The translations under genes were made by a program, and so were the position numbers. Positions 18,021 through 26,097 of a stretch of 64,000 bases of DNA are shown here, in pieces. Positions within the stretch are counted from its first letter, which is position 1. Each line of letters opens with the position of its first letter. Under the pieces are notes generated by a model. It saw only the letters and a list, made by a program, of their open reading frames with translations. It made no database searches and was not told the DNA's origin. The stretch comes from Roseateles_B sp041906185 (GTDB lineage: Bacteria; Pseudomonadota; Gammaproteobacteria; Burkholderiales; Burkholderiaceae_C), in assembly GCA_041906185.1 (NCBI GenBank), contig JAYRJQ010000001.1:248001-312000 (forward strand). Reading direction: 5' to 3'.

Positions 18021-19810
18021 GCGGAGTGTCCTTCGTGTTCGTGGCTCAGGCCGTCCAGCAGCGCGCGCAGGGCCCGCACGGCGAGCTCGGCGTCGTCGTT
18101 GCTGACGGTTTCCAGGGGGTTGTGGCTGATGCCGAGATTGCCGCCGCGCACGAAGAGCATGGCCTGCGGCAGCGCCTCGTGGATCTTCATGGCGTCGTGC
18201 CCGGCGCCCGAGGGCAGGCGGTGCACGGGCAGGCCCAGCGACTCGACGGCCGAGGCCCAGCGGGCCTGCCAGGCCGGCGCGCAGGGCGCGGCCGTGGCGA
18301 CGACCGTCGGCGTGAGCGCATGCTGCAGGCCGCGGCGCTCGCAGATCGCGGCCAGGGCGGCGCGCACGGCGGCGTCCAGCGCATCGCGGGTGGCGTCGTC
18401 CCCGGCGCGCAGGTCCAGGCTGAAGCGGCAGCGCCCGGGCACCACATTGATCGACCCGCCGGGCACCTCCAGCAGGCCGACGGTGCCCACGGTGCCAGGT
18501 CTTGCCAACGCCTCCCGCTCGACGGCCAGCACCAGCTCGGCGGCAGCTGCGGCGGCGTCCCGGCGGCGGTCCATGGGCGTCGTGCCGGCGTGGCTGGCCA
18601 GGCCGATGATCTCGCCCGTGTAGCGCCGGCTGCCGTTGATCGAGGTGACCACGCCCAGCGGCAGGTCCAGCTCGCACAGCACCGGGCCCTGCTCGATGTG
18701 CAGCTCCACATAGCCCAGGTAGCGGGCCGGATCGCGGCGCAGCGCCTCGATGGAGGCAAGCGTGCCGGGATGGCCGGCGGCGCGCAGCGCGTCCTGCAGG
18801 CGGACGCCGTCGGCGTCCCGCTGGTCCAGCCACGCCGGATCGAAGCGGCCCACCAGCGCGCTGCTGCTGAGGAAGGTGGCGGCGTAGCGCTGGCCCTCTT
18901 CCTCCGAGAAGGCGACGAGCTCCAGCGCGAAGGGCAGGCGGCGGCCCTCCTGCCGCAGCTGCCGCACGGCCTCGATCGTGGCAAGCACGCCGAGCCGGCC
19001 ATCGTGGCGGCCGGCGTTGCGCACGGTGTCGTAGTGGCTGCCGGTGAGCAGGCGGGGGGCGTCGGGCTGGTGGGCGTGCAGCAGGCCCACCACATTGCCC
19101 AGCGCGTCGATCGCCACCTCGTCGAAGCCGGCCTCGCGCATGGCGAGGGCCAGGTCTTGCGCGACGGCCTGGTGGGCCGGCGTCAGGTAGGTCACGCACA
19201 GCTGGCCCTGCTCGGCGAAGGGCGGCTCGGAATGGCGCGCCAGATGGTCCGCCGCGTCCAGCACGGCATTGCCCAGGCGCGGCTCGGCGCCGAAGCGGTC
19301 GTTCAGGCGGATCTCGGCGATGCGGTGGATGTGGCGCAGGCACTCGGCCCGCTCGATGTCCGGCGGCGCGCTGAGGCGGCGCTCGAAGGCATCGATGATG
19401 GCCTGGCGCGAGAGGCCCTGCCCGCGCGGCCCGCGCACCGCCAGGATGAAGGGCCAGCCGAAGCGCTCGCCGTAGGCCCGGTTCAGGGCCTGCAGGCGCT
19501 CGAACTCGTCGGGGCTGCAGTGCTGCAGGCCGGCGCGGCTCTGCTCGTCGGTCGATTCCGCCGTGAGCTGCCCCGTGACGGCGGCCTTGCCCGCCAGCTC
19601 CGGGTGGGCGCGGATCAGGCCCAGCTGCTCGTCGAGCGTCGCCTCGCGCACCACGCGGGCCAGGCCCTGCTTGAGGCCGGCGAGGCTCGTGAAGGGGCGC
19701 TGCGCGCTGGCGCGCCGCGCGATCCAGGGCGAGTGCTCGTAGATGCCGTCCAGCGCGGCCACGAAGGCCTCGGTGTCGAGCGTGTTCAGGTGTGACAGGT
19801 CCAGGCTCAC
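18017..19810 (-). CDS. Fused OHCU decarboxylase (UraD) - allantoate amidohydrolase (AllC)
   Basis: A 597-residue two-domain enzyme. Residues 1-170 are a UraD domain (FVAALDGIYEHSPWIARR, catalytic His69 in HPELAG, then the GWPFILAVRG stretch), which decarboxylates the unstable urate product OHCU to S-allantoin. Residues about 170-597 are a zinc-dependent M20/carbamoylase domain of the AllC type with GSHYDTV (257-263), the metal-binding NAGRHDGRLGV, EEEGQRY and SHAGTTPMDRR motifs; it releases ammonia from allantoate. Both belong to the same pathway but act on either side of allantoinase, whose gene puuE lies 3 bp upstream. Divergent from uraH through gntR; coupled to the M20 gene downstream. 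Confidence 0.92.
   Translation of the reverse strand: MSLDLSHLNTLDTEAFVAALDGIYEHSPWIARRASAQRPFTSLAGLKQGLARVVREATLDEQLGLIRAHPELAGKAAVTGQLTAESTDEQSRAGLQHCSPDEFERLQALNRAYGERFGWPFILAVRGPRGQGLSRQAIIDAFERRLSAPPDIERAECLRHIHRIAEIRLNDRFGAEPRLGNAVLDAADHLARHSEPPFAEQGQLCVTYLTPAHQAVAQDLALAMREAGFDEVAIDALGNVVGLLHAHQPDAPRLLTGSHYDTVRNAGRHDGRLGVLATIEAVRQLRQEGRRLPFALELVAFSEEEGQRYAATFLSSSALVGRFDPAWLDQRDADGVRLQDALRAAGHPGTLASIEALRRDPARYLGYVELHIEQGPVLCELDLPLGVVTSINGSRRYTGEIIGLASHAGTTPMDRRRDAAAAAAELVLAVEREALARPGTVGTVGLLEVPGGSINVVPGRCRFSLDLRAGDDATRDALDAAVRAALAAICERRGLQHALTPTVVATAAPCAPAWQARWASAVESLGLPVHRLPSGAGHDAMKIHEALPQAMLFVRGGNLGISHNPLETVSNDDAELAVRALRALLDGLSHEHEGHSA
18491..18505 (-). repeat. GCAAGACCTG short repeat, copy 4
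   Basis: GCAAGACCTGGCACC, sense strand of the AllC-coding part. It is identical over 15 bases to copy 6 in xdhC. Confidence 0.6.
19146..19160 (-). repeat. GCAAGACCTG short repeat, copy 5
   Basis: GCAAGACCTGGCCCT, sense strand of the fusion gene, about 650 bp from copy 4. Confidence 0.6.
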
Positions 19811-19813
19811 GGC

Positions 19814-20758
19814 TCACTCCCAGACGAAGGCGGTGGCGGGGTCGAAGGGGTGCGTGGCGCGCCAGTGCCGGGCGATGTCCAGGCGGCGGCAGATCCACAC
19901 CTGCTCGTGCGCCTGCACGTGGTCCAGGAAGCGCTGAAGCGCCTTCATGCGGCCGGGCCTGCCGAGCAGGCGGCAGTGCATGCCCACGCTCATCATGCGC
20001 GGCGTCTCGGCGCCCTCGGCGTAGAGCACGTCGAAGCTGTCCCGCAGGTACTCGAAGAACTCGTCGCCGTGGCTGAAGCCCTGCGGCAGCGCGAAGCGCA
20101 TGTCGTTGCAGTCCAGCGTGTAGGGCACGACGAGGTGCGGCGCCAGGCTCCCGTCGGTGCGGCGCACCTGCAGCCAGAAGGGGAGGTCGTCGCCGTAGTA
20201 GTCGCTGTCGTAGGCGAAGCCGCCGTGGTCGGCCACGAGGCGGCGGGTGTGGGGGCTGTCCCGGCCGGTGTACCAGCCCTCGGGGCGCTGGCCGGTGAGG
20301 CGCTCGATGATCGCCATGCCGCGCTGCAGGTGCTCGCGCTCCAGGGCCTCGTCCATGCCCTGGTAGTGGATCCAGCGCCAGCCGTGGCAGGCGATCTCGT
20401 GGCCCAGCTCGACGAAGGCCTGCGTGAGCTCGGGATGCCGCTCCAGCGCCATCGAGACGCCGAAGACCGTCAGTGGCAGGCCGCGCCGCTCGAACTCGCG
20501 CAGCAGGCGCCACACGCCCACCCTCGAGCCGTATTCGTAGATGCCCTCCATGCTCAGATGCCGGGCCGGGTAGGACGCGGGATTGAACATCTCGGAGAGG
20601 AACTGCTCGGAGCCCGCATCGCCGTGCAGCACGGAGTTCTCGCCGCCTTCCTCGTAGTTCAGCACGAACTGCAGGGCCACGCGGGCCTGACCGGGCCACT
20701 GGGCCTGGGGCGGGTTGCGGCCGTAGCCGACGAGGTCGCGGGGATAGCGTGCGTTCAT
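19814..20758 (-). CDS. puuE: Allantoinase PuuE (polysaccharide-deacetylase fold)
   Basis: A 314-residue enzyme opening the hydantoin ring of allantoin to allantoate. It has the PuuE signature start YPRDLVGYGRNPPQAQWPGQ, the LNYEEGGENSVLHGD segment and the deacetylase-like HEIACHGWRWIHYQG, with a conserved GWYTGRDSPHTRRLVADHGGF stretch later. This family is metal-independent, unlike the amidohydrolase-type AllB. Start ATG 20758 overlaps the gntR stop by 4 bp, so gntR, puuE, uraD-allC and the M20 gene form one tightly coupled operon. Confidence 0.95.
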   Translation of the reverse strand: MNARYPRDLVGYGRNPPQAQWPGQARVALQFVLNYEEGGENSVLHGDAGSEQFLSEMFNPASYPARHLSMEGIYEYGSRVGVWRLLREFERRGLPLTVFGVSMALERHPELTQAFVELGHEIACHGWRWIHYQGMDEALEREHLQRGMAIIERLTGQRPEGWYTGRDSPHTRRLVADHGGFAYDSDYYGDDLPFWLQVRRTDGSLAPHLVVPYTLDCNDMRFALPQGFSHGDEFFEYLRDSFDVLYAEGAETPRMMSVGMHCRLLGRPGRMKALQRFLDHVQAHEQVWICRRLDIARHWRATHPFDPATAFVWE

Positions 20759-21459
20759 AGCTGCAGGGCGGTGCGGAGGTCGGAAGAGGGTTGCTGCAGG
20801 CGCAGATGCGCCTCGACATGGCCGAGGTGGGCGAGCATCAGCCGCTCGGCGCGGGCGGCGTCGCCAGCCTCCAGCGCGTCGACCAGGGCCTCGTGCTCGG
20901 CCTGGCTCTCGGCGGCGGAATGGCCGCTCTGGTACATCAGCGCGATCAGCGAGGAGCGCGAGAGCAGCTCCTGCAAGAGCTCGGCCAGCACCTCGTTGCC
21001 CAGCAGCCGGGCCAGCAGCACATGGAAGTCGGCCAGCAGGCGCGTGCGGCCGCTGACGTCCTGGCGCTTCACGGCGGCGCGCTCTTCCTTCAGATGGCTG
21101 CGCAGCTGCCGCAGCTGGGCCGGCGTGATGCGTGCGGCCAGCTCGCGGGCGAGCTGCGCCTCCAGCATGCGGCGCACCTCGAAGACCTGGCGCGCCTCCT
21201 CGACGCTGGGTTCCGCCACGCAGGCGCCGCGTGCGGGCGTGAGCGTGACGAGGCGGTCGCGGCTCAGCTGGTTGAGCGCCTGGCGCACCAGCGTGCGGGA
21301 AACCTGGAACAGATCGGCCAGCTTCTGCTCCGCGAGCCGCGTGCCGGGCATCAGGCGGCGCTCGATGATGGCCTGCGTCAGGGCGCTGGCGATGCGGTCG
21401 GTGGCGCTGTCGCCGTCCTGCGGGGCAGCGGGGGTCTGGCGGCGGGACGGGCGGGGCAT
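20755..21459 (-). CDS. GntR-family (FCD) regulator of purine breakdown
   Basis: A 234-residue regulator. The N-terminal winged helix (about 20-85) shows IIERRLMPGTRLAEQKLADLF and the recognition segment VSRTLVRQALNQLSRDRLV. The C-terminal FCD ligand domain (about 95-220) has the Asp/His metal-ligand spacing of the family. It heads the puuE operon and is divergent from uraH; a TGTATACA palindrome lies between, probably its operator, with a second copy before puuD. Repression relieved by a urate-pathway intermediate is the likely mode. Ligand and sign of control are inferred. Confidence 0.88.
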   Translation of the reverse strand: MPRPSRRQTPAAPQDGDSATDRIASALTQAIIERRLMPGTRLAEQKLADLFQVSRTLVRQALNQLSRDRLVTLTPARGACVAEPSVEEARQVFEVRRMLEAQLARELAARITPAQLRQLRSHLKEERAAVKRQDVSGRTRLLADFHVLLARLLGNEVLAELLQELLSRSSLIALMYQSGHSAAESQAEHEALVDALEAGDAARAERLMLAHLGHVEAHLRLQQPSSDLRTALQL

Positions 21460-21482
21460 GGTGATCCGTGTGCTGTGTGCCG

Positions 21483-21496
21483 AAGTGTATACACTT
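21483..21496. promoter_or_regulatory. Palindromic operator between gntR and uraH
   Basis: AAGTGTATACACTT is a perfect 14-bp palindrome, 24 bp from the gntR start and 47 bp from uraH. Its TATACA core could double as a -10 box, which would suit a repressor. The same core occurs at 23394-23401. Confidence 0.7.
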
Positions 21497-21542
21497 TGCC
21501 CGTCGCCGCTCGCCGGCCATCCACTTCAGGAACGAGGAACCC

Positions 21543-21905
21543 ATGGGCAAGCTCACCACCCACGTGCTGGACACCATGCATGGCCGCCCCGCCGCCGGCA
21601 TGGCGGTGCGGCTGTACCGGCTCGGGGAGGGGCCGGGCCCCGAGGCGCAGCTGATCAAGACGCTGCAGCTCAATGCCGACGGCCGGGCCGATGCCCCGCT
21701 GCTGGAGGGCGAGACCCTGCAGGCCGGGCGCTACCGCCTGGTGTTCGGCGTGGCGGCCTACTTCCGGGCGCGGGGCGAGGTGCTGCCCGAGCCCGCCTTC
21801 CTGGACGAGGTGCCGCTGGACTTCGGCATCGCCGACCCCGGCGCGCACTACCACGTGCCGCTGCTGGCGAGCCCGTGGAGCTACTCCACCTACCGCGGCA
21901 GCTGA
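21543..21905 (+). CDS. uraH: 5-hydroxyisourate hydrolase
   Basis: A 120-residue transthyretin-like enzyme hydrolysing 5-hydroxyisourate, the first product of urate oxidation, to OHCU. It begins LTTHVLDTMHGRPAAGM with the active-site His7, has the HYHVPLL motif and ends in the hallmark YRGS tetrapeptide. No signal peptide, so cytoplasmic. A GAGGAA ribosome site precedes the ATG. Divergent from gntR over a palindromic operator; xdhC begins 3 bp after its stop. Confidence 0.96.
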   Translation: MGKLTTHVLDTMHGRPAAGMAVRLYRLGEGPGPEAQLIKTLQLNADGRADAPLLEGETLQAGRYRLVFGVAAYFRARGEVLPEPAFLDEVPLDFGIADPGAHYHVPLLASPWSYSTYRGS

Positions 21906-21908
21906 GCG

Positions 21909-22721
21909 ATGGCGCCCTGGCAGGAGCTGGCCCGGTGGCTGACGCGCGCGCCCGCCGTGCTGGTGCGCGTGGCGCAGGTGGAGGGCAGCGGGCCGCGGGA
22001 GGTGGGCGCCTGGATGGCGGTCAGCGCCTCGGGGCTGATCGGCACCATCGGCGGCGGCCAGCTCGAACACGAGGCCATGGCCGAGGCGCGCGCGGGGCTC
22101 GCCGCCGGCCGCGTGCTGCAGGCGCAGCGCCGCTTTGCGCTGGGCCCGAGCCTGGGGCAATGCTGTGGCGGCGTCGTGCACCTGAGCTTCGACTGGCTGG
22201 ACGCGTCACACATCGGCTCGCTGCGGGAGCGGCTGAGTACCGAGGCGCAGTGGGCGCCCGTGGCGCTCTTCGGCGGCGGGCATGTGGGCCGTGCGCTGGT
22301 GGACGTGCTGGCGCGCCTGCCGATGCATCTCCACTGGGTGGACAGCCGCGAGGAGATCTTCCCCGCGAGCCTCCCCGAGCGGGTGCGCACGGAGCACTCG
22401 GAGCCCGTGCAGGGCGCGGTGCCAGGTCTTGCGCCGGGCAGCCGCGTGCTCATCATGAGCTTCTCGCATGCGGAGGACCTCGACATCCTCGCCGCCTGCC
22501 TGCGCCGCCGGCGCGAGCGCGCGGACCTGCCCTTCATCGGCCTGATCGGCAGCCGCAGCAAGTGGGCGAAGTTCCAGGCCCGCCTGCGTGAACGCGGCTT
22601 CAGCGAGGCGGAGCTGGCCGCCGTGAACTGCCCGATCGGGCTGCCGGGCATCGCGGGCAAGCAGCCCGAGGTGATCGCGATCGCCGTGGCGGCGCAGCTG
22701 CTGAGCCTGCCGCCGGGCTGA
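21909..22721 (+). CDS. xdhC: Xanthine dehydrogenase accessory protein XdhC
   Basis: A 270-residue maturation factor that binds molybdenum cofactor, sulfurates it with a desulfurase and inserts it into XdhB. The N-terminal XdhC/CoxI part has GSGPREVGAWMAV, GTIGGGQLEHEA and GQCCGGVV; the C-terminal Rossmann part has VALFGGGHVGRALVDVL and GLIGSRSKWAKF. It is separated from its client genes xdhAB (28663-32552) but co-directional with uraH and 3 bp behind it, so controlled with the urate steps. Confidence 0.95.
   Translation: MAPWQELARWLTRAPAVLVRVAQVEGSGPREVGAWMAVSASGLIGTIGGGQLEHEAMAEARAGLAAGRVLQAQRRFALGPSLGQCCGGVVHLSFDWLDASHIGSLRERLSTEAQWAPVALFGGGHVGRALVDVLARLPMHLHWVDSREEIFPASLPERVRTEHSEPVQGAVPGLAPGSRVLIMSFSHAEDLDILAACLRRRRERADLPFIGLIGSRSKWAKFQARLRERGFSEAELAAVNCPIGLPGIAGKQPEVIAIAVAAQLLSLPPG
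22428..22442 (-). repeat. GCAAGACCTG short repeat, copy 6
   Basis: GCAAGACCTGGCACC, antisense within xdhC. Confidence 0.6.
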
Positions 22722-22736
22722 ACGCCCGCCCCGGGG

Positions 22737-23288
22737 TCAGTGCTTGTGCGCGTCGGCGGCAGGGGCGGAGGCGGGAGCAGAGGCGGAGGAGGCCCCGTGC
22801 TTGTGGCCCATGCTGCCCTGCATCATGCCGGAGCCCATGTTCATGCCCATGCCGCGGGCGCTGGCCTTGATCTCCACGGTCTCGCGCTTCTTGTCGGCGC
22901 CCTCGAAGACGAGGCTCAGCGGCACGCTATCGCCGTCCTTGATGGGGGACTTCAGCTCCATGAGCATCACGTGATAGCCGCCCGGCTTGAGCTCCATCGC
23001 CTGGCCCGCGGCCAGGTCCAGGGCCTCGACGGCGCGCATCTTCATCACGCCGTTGTCCATCTTCATCTCGTGAACCTCGGCGATGCCGGCCACGGGGCTG
23101 CTGACCGCGACCAGGCGGACGGGCTTGGCGCTGCTGAGCTGCATGAAGGCGCCGGTGCTCGTTTGCTGCGCCACGGTCGCGCGCACCCAGGCCTCCTTCA
23201 CGCTGACCTGGGCGTGGGCGGCAAGACAGGCCGTGCCAAGTGCCAGGCTCAGCAGGAGGCCGCGGGTGCGGGGCAGGGACATCGTCAT
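22737..23288 (-). CDS. PCu(A)C periplasmic copper chaperone
   Basis: A 183-residue exported protein that delivers Cu(I) to the CuA or CuB sites of respiratory oxidases. After a signal peptide ending AHAQ it has VSVKEAWVRATVAQQTSTGAFM and the family ligand set: His73 in EVHEMKMDNGVMKMR and the GYHVML motif. The tail is unusual: Met/Gly/His-rich (RGMGMNMGSGMMQGSMGHKH) then Ala/Pro/Ser and HKH, giving extra copper ligands. It is inserted between xdhC and puuD on the opposite strand and unrelated to purines. An FNR-type box and a -10 lie upstream. The start at 23288 could equally be the Met two codons later. Confidence 0.9.
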   Translation of the reverse strand: MTMSLPRTRGLLLSLALGTACLAAHAQVSVKEAWVRATVAQQTSTGAFMQLSSAKPVRLVAVSSPVAGIAEVHEMKMDNGVMKMRAVEALDLAAGQAMELKPGGYHVMLMELKSPIKDGDSVPLSLVFEGADKKRETVEIKASARGMGMNMGSGMMQGSMGHKHGASSASAPASAPAADAHKH

Positions 23289-23321
23289 GGGGAACTCCGG
23301 TCAGGGGTGCAATGCCACGCA

Positions 23322-23361
23322 GTATGCCCAAGCGGCGCCGGCCGGGCTTGCGCCAGATCCA
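23322..23361 (-). promoter_or_regulatory. FNR-type promoter of the PCu(A)C gene
   Basis: On the minus strand TGGAT-CTGG-CGCAA (23361-23348) resembles TTGAT-N4-ATCAA at seven of ten places, and CATACT (23327-23322) follows with 30 bp between centres, close to the 32 bp of a class II FNR promoter. Likely induced at low oxygen; inferred. Confidence 0.4.
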
Positions 23362-23390
23362 TCCTTCGCACCGCGCCGGTCGGGGGTGAA

Positions 23391-23404
23391 AACTGTATAC
23401 ACTT
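23391..23404. promoter_or_regulatory. Second copy of the GntR-type operator, before puuD
   Basis: AACTGTATACACTT differs from the site at 21483 at one base and keeps the TGTATACA core (23394-23401). It lies 122 bp before the puuD start, about 35 bp from the PCu(A)C box. Confidence 0.6.
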
Positions 23405-23525
23405 TCGCTTCGGTCGCCGCGGCCGCCTGCCGCACGGGGTCTTGCCGCTCCGGCCTGCAGCGCAATCGCGACCTTCTTCGGTTCACAGGGCCCGCTGTGG
23501 TGGGCCGGCACGGAGCTGACACCGC

Positions 23526-24719
23526 ATGGAAAGCTATCTGCTGGACTGGGCCAATCTGCTGCTGCGCTGGCTGCACATCGTCACCGCCATCGCCTGGATC
23601 GGGGCATCCTTCTATTTCGTCTGGCTGGACAACCACCTGCTCAAGCCCGAGTCCCCCGAGCTCAAGGCCCGCGGCGTGGACGGCGAGCTGTGGGCCGTGC
23701 ACGGCGGCGGCTTCTACAACCCGCAGAAGTACCTCGTGGCCCCGCCCAACCTGCCGCAGCACCTGCACTGGTTCTACTGGGAGAGTTACTGGACGTGGAT
23801 GAGCGGCTTCGCGCTGTTCACGGTGCTCTACCTCTTCAACGCGGACACCTTCCTCATCGACCGCCGCGTGCACGACTGGTCGGCTCCGGCGGCCATCGCC
23901 AGCGCGCTGGGCTTTCTGGCCGCCGGCTGGCTGGTGTACGACCAGATCTGCCGCCGCTTCGGTCACCGCAAGGACGGCAGCATCGGCAACGACGGTCTCG
24001 TGCTCGGGCTGATCGCGGCCTTCGTGGCCGTGGCCGCCTGGGCCGCGTGCCAGCTCTTCGCGGGCCGCGCGGCCTTCCTGATCGTGGGCGCCATGATCGC
24101 CACCATCATGAGCGCCAACGTCTTCTTCTGGATCATCCCCGGCCAGAAGCAGGTGATCGCCGACATGCGCGCCGGCCGCCCGGTGAGCCCCATCCACGGC
24201 CAGCGCGGCAAGCAGCGCAGCGTGCACAACACCTTCCTGACCGCGCCGGTCCTCGTGAGCATGCTGTCCAACCACTACGGCATGCTCTACAGCCATGACT
24301 GGAACTGGGCCGTGCTGATCCTGCTGATGCTGGGCGGCGCGCTCACGCGGACGTGGTTCGTGAAGCGCCACAAGGGCGTCAACGCCTGGCCGTTGCTGGT
24401 GCTGGTGGCGCTGATGCTGGGGGCGCTGATCGCGCTGGTGAAGCCCGCCACGCCGGCCATGGCGTCGGCCGACAGCGTGGCGCCGACGCTCGCGCAGGTG
24501 CAGGCCGTGGTGGGCCAGCGCTGCGTGATGTGCCACAACGCCCAGCTCGCGCAGAAGGGCGTGCGACTCGACAGCGCGGAAGGCCTGCAGGCGAATGCGG
24601 CGCAGATCCGCCAGCAGGTGGTGGTGCAGCGCACGATGCCCCAGAACAATGCCACCGGCATCACCGAGGAGGAGCGCGCGCTCATCGGCCGCTGGGTGGC
24701 CTCGGGCGCGAAGCCCTGA
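23526..24719 (+). CDS. puuD: Membrane urate hydroxylase PuuD with cytochrome c domain
   Basis: A 397-residue membrane enzyme that oxidises urate to 5-hydroxyisourate without making peroxide. The N-terminal part (1-310) has about eight helices, beginning LLRWLHIVTAIAWIGASFYF with HGGGFYNPQKY and LHWFYWESYWTW motifs. The C-terminal domain is a cytochrome c with heme-binding Cys333-Val-Met-Cys336-His337 and a distal Met in TMPQNN. Electrons therefore pass to the respiratory chain. The gene has a TGTATACA operator upstream; the product feeds UraH. Confidence 0.95.
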   Translation: MESYLLDWANLLLRWLHIVTAIAWIGASFYFVWLDNHLLKPESPELKARGVDGELWAVHGGGFYNPQKYLVAPPNLPQHLHWFYWESYWTWMSGFALFTVLYLFNADTFLIDRRVHDWSAPAAIASALGFLAAGWLVYDQICRRFGHRKDGSIGNDGLVLGLIAAFVAVAAWAACQLFAGRAAFLIVGAMIATIMSANVFFWIIPGQKQVIADMRAGRPVSPIHGQRGKQRSVHNTFLTAPVLVSMLSNHYGMLYSHDWNWAVLILLMLGGALTRTWFVKRHKGVNAWPLLVLVALMLGALIALVKPATPAMASADSVAPTLAQVQAVVGQRCVMCHNAQLAQKGVRLDSAEGLQANAAQIRQQVVVQRTMPQNNATGITEEERALIGRWVASGAKP

Positions 24720-24747
24720 GGCGAGGAGGGCCTGAGGCCGGGCCGCC

Positions 24748-24753
24748 TACACT
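24748..24753 (+). promoter_or_regulatory. -10 box implying a leaderless glycerate kinase mRNA
   Basis: TACACT ends exactly six bases before the ATG at 24760, which places +1 on the A of the start codon. No -35 match is visible at 17 bp, and puuD ends 28 bp upstream, so read-through is also possible. Confidence 0.4.
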
Positions 24754-24759
24754 GGCCCG

Positions 24760-26082
24760 ATGGACCTCACCCCCCGCGAGCTGCTGACCCGGCTCTACCA
24801 GGCGGCCGTCGACCGCGCCGCCCCGCAGCATCTGCTGCAGCCCGACCGCATCGACTGGCCCGGCCTGCTCGGCGCCGAGCCCCGGGCGCTGCCGTGCCGC
24901 TGCCTCGTGATCGGCGCGGGCAAGGCCTCCGCCGCGATGGCCGCGGCCCTGGAGGCCCACTGGCCGGCGGAGGCACCGCTCGAGGGGCTGGTCATCACGC
25001 GGCGCGAGCACACACCGCCCTGGGCGAAGCCGGCCGGGCAACGGCGCATCGAGATCGTCGAGGCGGCCCATCCCGTGCCGGACGCCGCCGGTGCCGAGGC
25101 GGCCGCGCGCATCCTGCGGCGCGTGCAGGGGTTGCGACCCGAGGACCGCGTGATCTGCCTGACCTCCGGCGGCGGCTCGGCGCTGATGAGCGTGCCGCAG
25201 CCGGGGCTGAGCGTCGCGGACAAGCAGGCCCTGAACCGCCAGCTCCTGGCCTCGGGCGCGTCCATCGAGGACATGAACTGCATCCGCAAGCACCTGTCGG
25301 CCATCAAGGGCGGGCACCTGGCCGTGGCCTGCGCGCCGGCCCGGGTGCTCACGCTGCTGATCTCCGACGTGCCGGGGGACGACCCGGCGGTGATCGCCTC
25401 CGGCCCCACGGTGCCCGACCCCACGACCTGCGCGGACGCGCTCGCGCTGTGCGAGCGCCACGGCCTGCAGCTGCCGCCCGCGGCCTGGGAGGGGCTGCGC
25501 AGCGGGGCCTTCGAGACGCCCAAGCCCGGCGACCCGCGCTTCGCCGGCCACCGGCTGCAGATGCTGGCCACGCCGCGCCTGAGCCTGCAGGCCGCCGCCG
25601 AGCAGGCCCGCGCGATGGGGCTGACGGCCCACGTGCTGTCCGATGAGATCGAGGGCGAGTCCCGCGAGATCGGCCGCATGCATGCGGCGCTGGCGAGTGC
25701 GTCGGCGCGCCACGGCGAGCCCTTCCGGCGCCCCTGCGTGATCCTCTCCGGCGGCGAGACCACGGTCACGCTGCCGGCCGGCCTGCGAGGCCGGGGCGGG
25801 CGCGCCACGGAGTTCCTGCTGGGCTGCGCGCTGGCGCTGCGGGGCGAGGCGGACGTGCATGTGCTGGCGGCGGACACCGACGGCATCGACGGCTCGGAGG
25901 CCAATGCCGGCGCCTTCGTCGACCCGGACACGCTGGCGCGGGCGCAGGCCCGGGGCCTCTCGGCGGCCGCTCTGCTGGCCGAGCACCGGGCCTACGACTT
26001 CTTCGAGGCGCTGGGCGATCTCTACAGCCCGGGGCCGACGTTCACCAACGTCAACGACTTCCGGGCCCTGCTGCTGCCCTGA
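24760..26082 (+). CDS. Glycerate 2-kinase, MOFRL type
   Basis: A 440-residue enzyme (GckA/TtuD group; often misannotated as hydroxypyruvate reductase) phosphorylating glycerate to 2-phosphoglycerate. The N-terminal domain has CRCLVIGAGKASAAMAAAL and the AHPVPDAAG and SGGGSALMSVP motifs; the C-terminal MOFRL domain has ILSGGETTVTLPAGLRGRGG and AADTDGIDGSEANAGAF. Purine breakdown yields glyoxylate, which the glycerate pathway turns to glycerate, so this enzyme plausibly recovers that carbon; glyoxylate carboligase and tartronate reductase are not in the window. Confidence 0.93.
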   Translation: MDLTPRELLTRLYQAAVDRAAPQHLLQPDRIDWPGLLGAEPRALPCRCLVIGAGKASAAMAAALEAHWPAEAPLEGLVITRREHTPPWAKPAGQRRIEIVEAAHPVPDAAGAEAAARILRRVQGLRPEDRVICLTSGGGSALMSVPQPGLSVADKQALNRQLLASGASIEDMNCIRKHLSAIKGGHLAVACAPARVLTLLISDVPGDDPAVIASGPTVPDPTTCADALALCERHGLQLPPAAWEGLRSGAFETPKPGDPRFAGHRLQMLATPRLSLQAAAEQARAMGLTAHVLSDEIEGESREIGRMHAALASASARHGEPFRRPCVILSGGETTVTLPAGLRGRGGRATEFLLGCALALRGEADVHVLAADTDGIDGSEANAGAFVDPDTLARAQARGLSAAALLAEHRAYDFFEALGDLYSPGPTFTNVNDFRALLLP

Positions 26083-26097
26083 GCGCCCGGCCGGCGC

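Noticed and set aside
16782..20819. 1345-codon frame across M20, UraD-AllC and puuE
   Set aside because: It is M20 plus out-of-frame reading of the next two genes.
18491..22442. 15-bp identity between copies 4 and 6 as an attachment-site pair
   Set aside because: It is part of a six-copy motif, and the interval holds only coherent purine genes.
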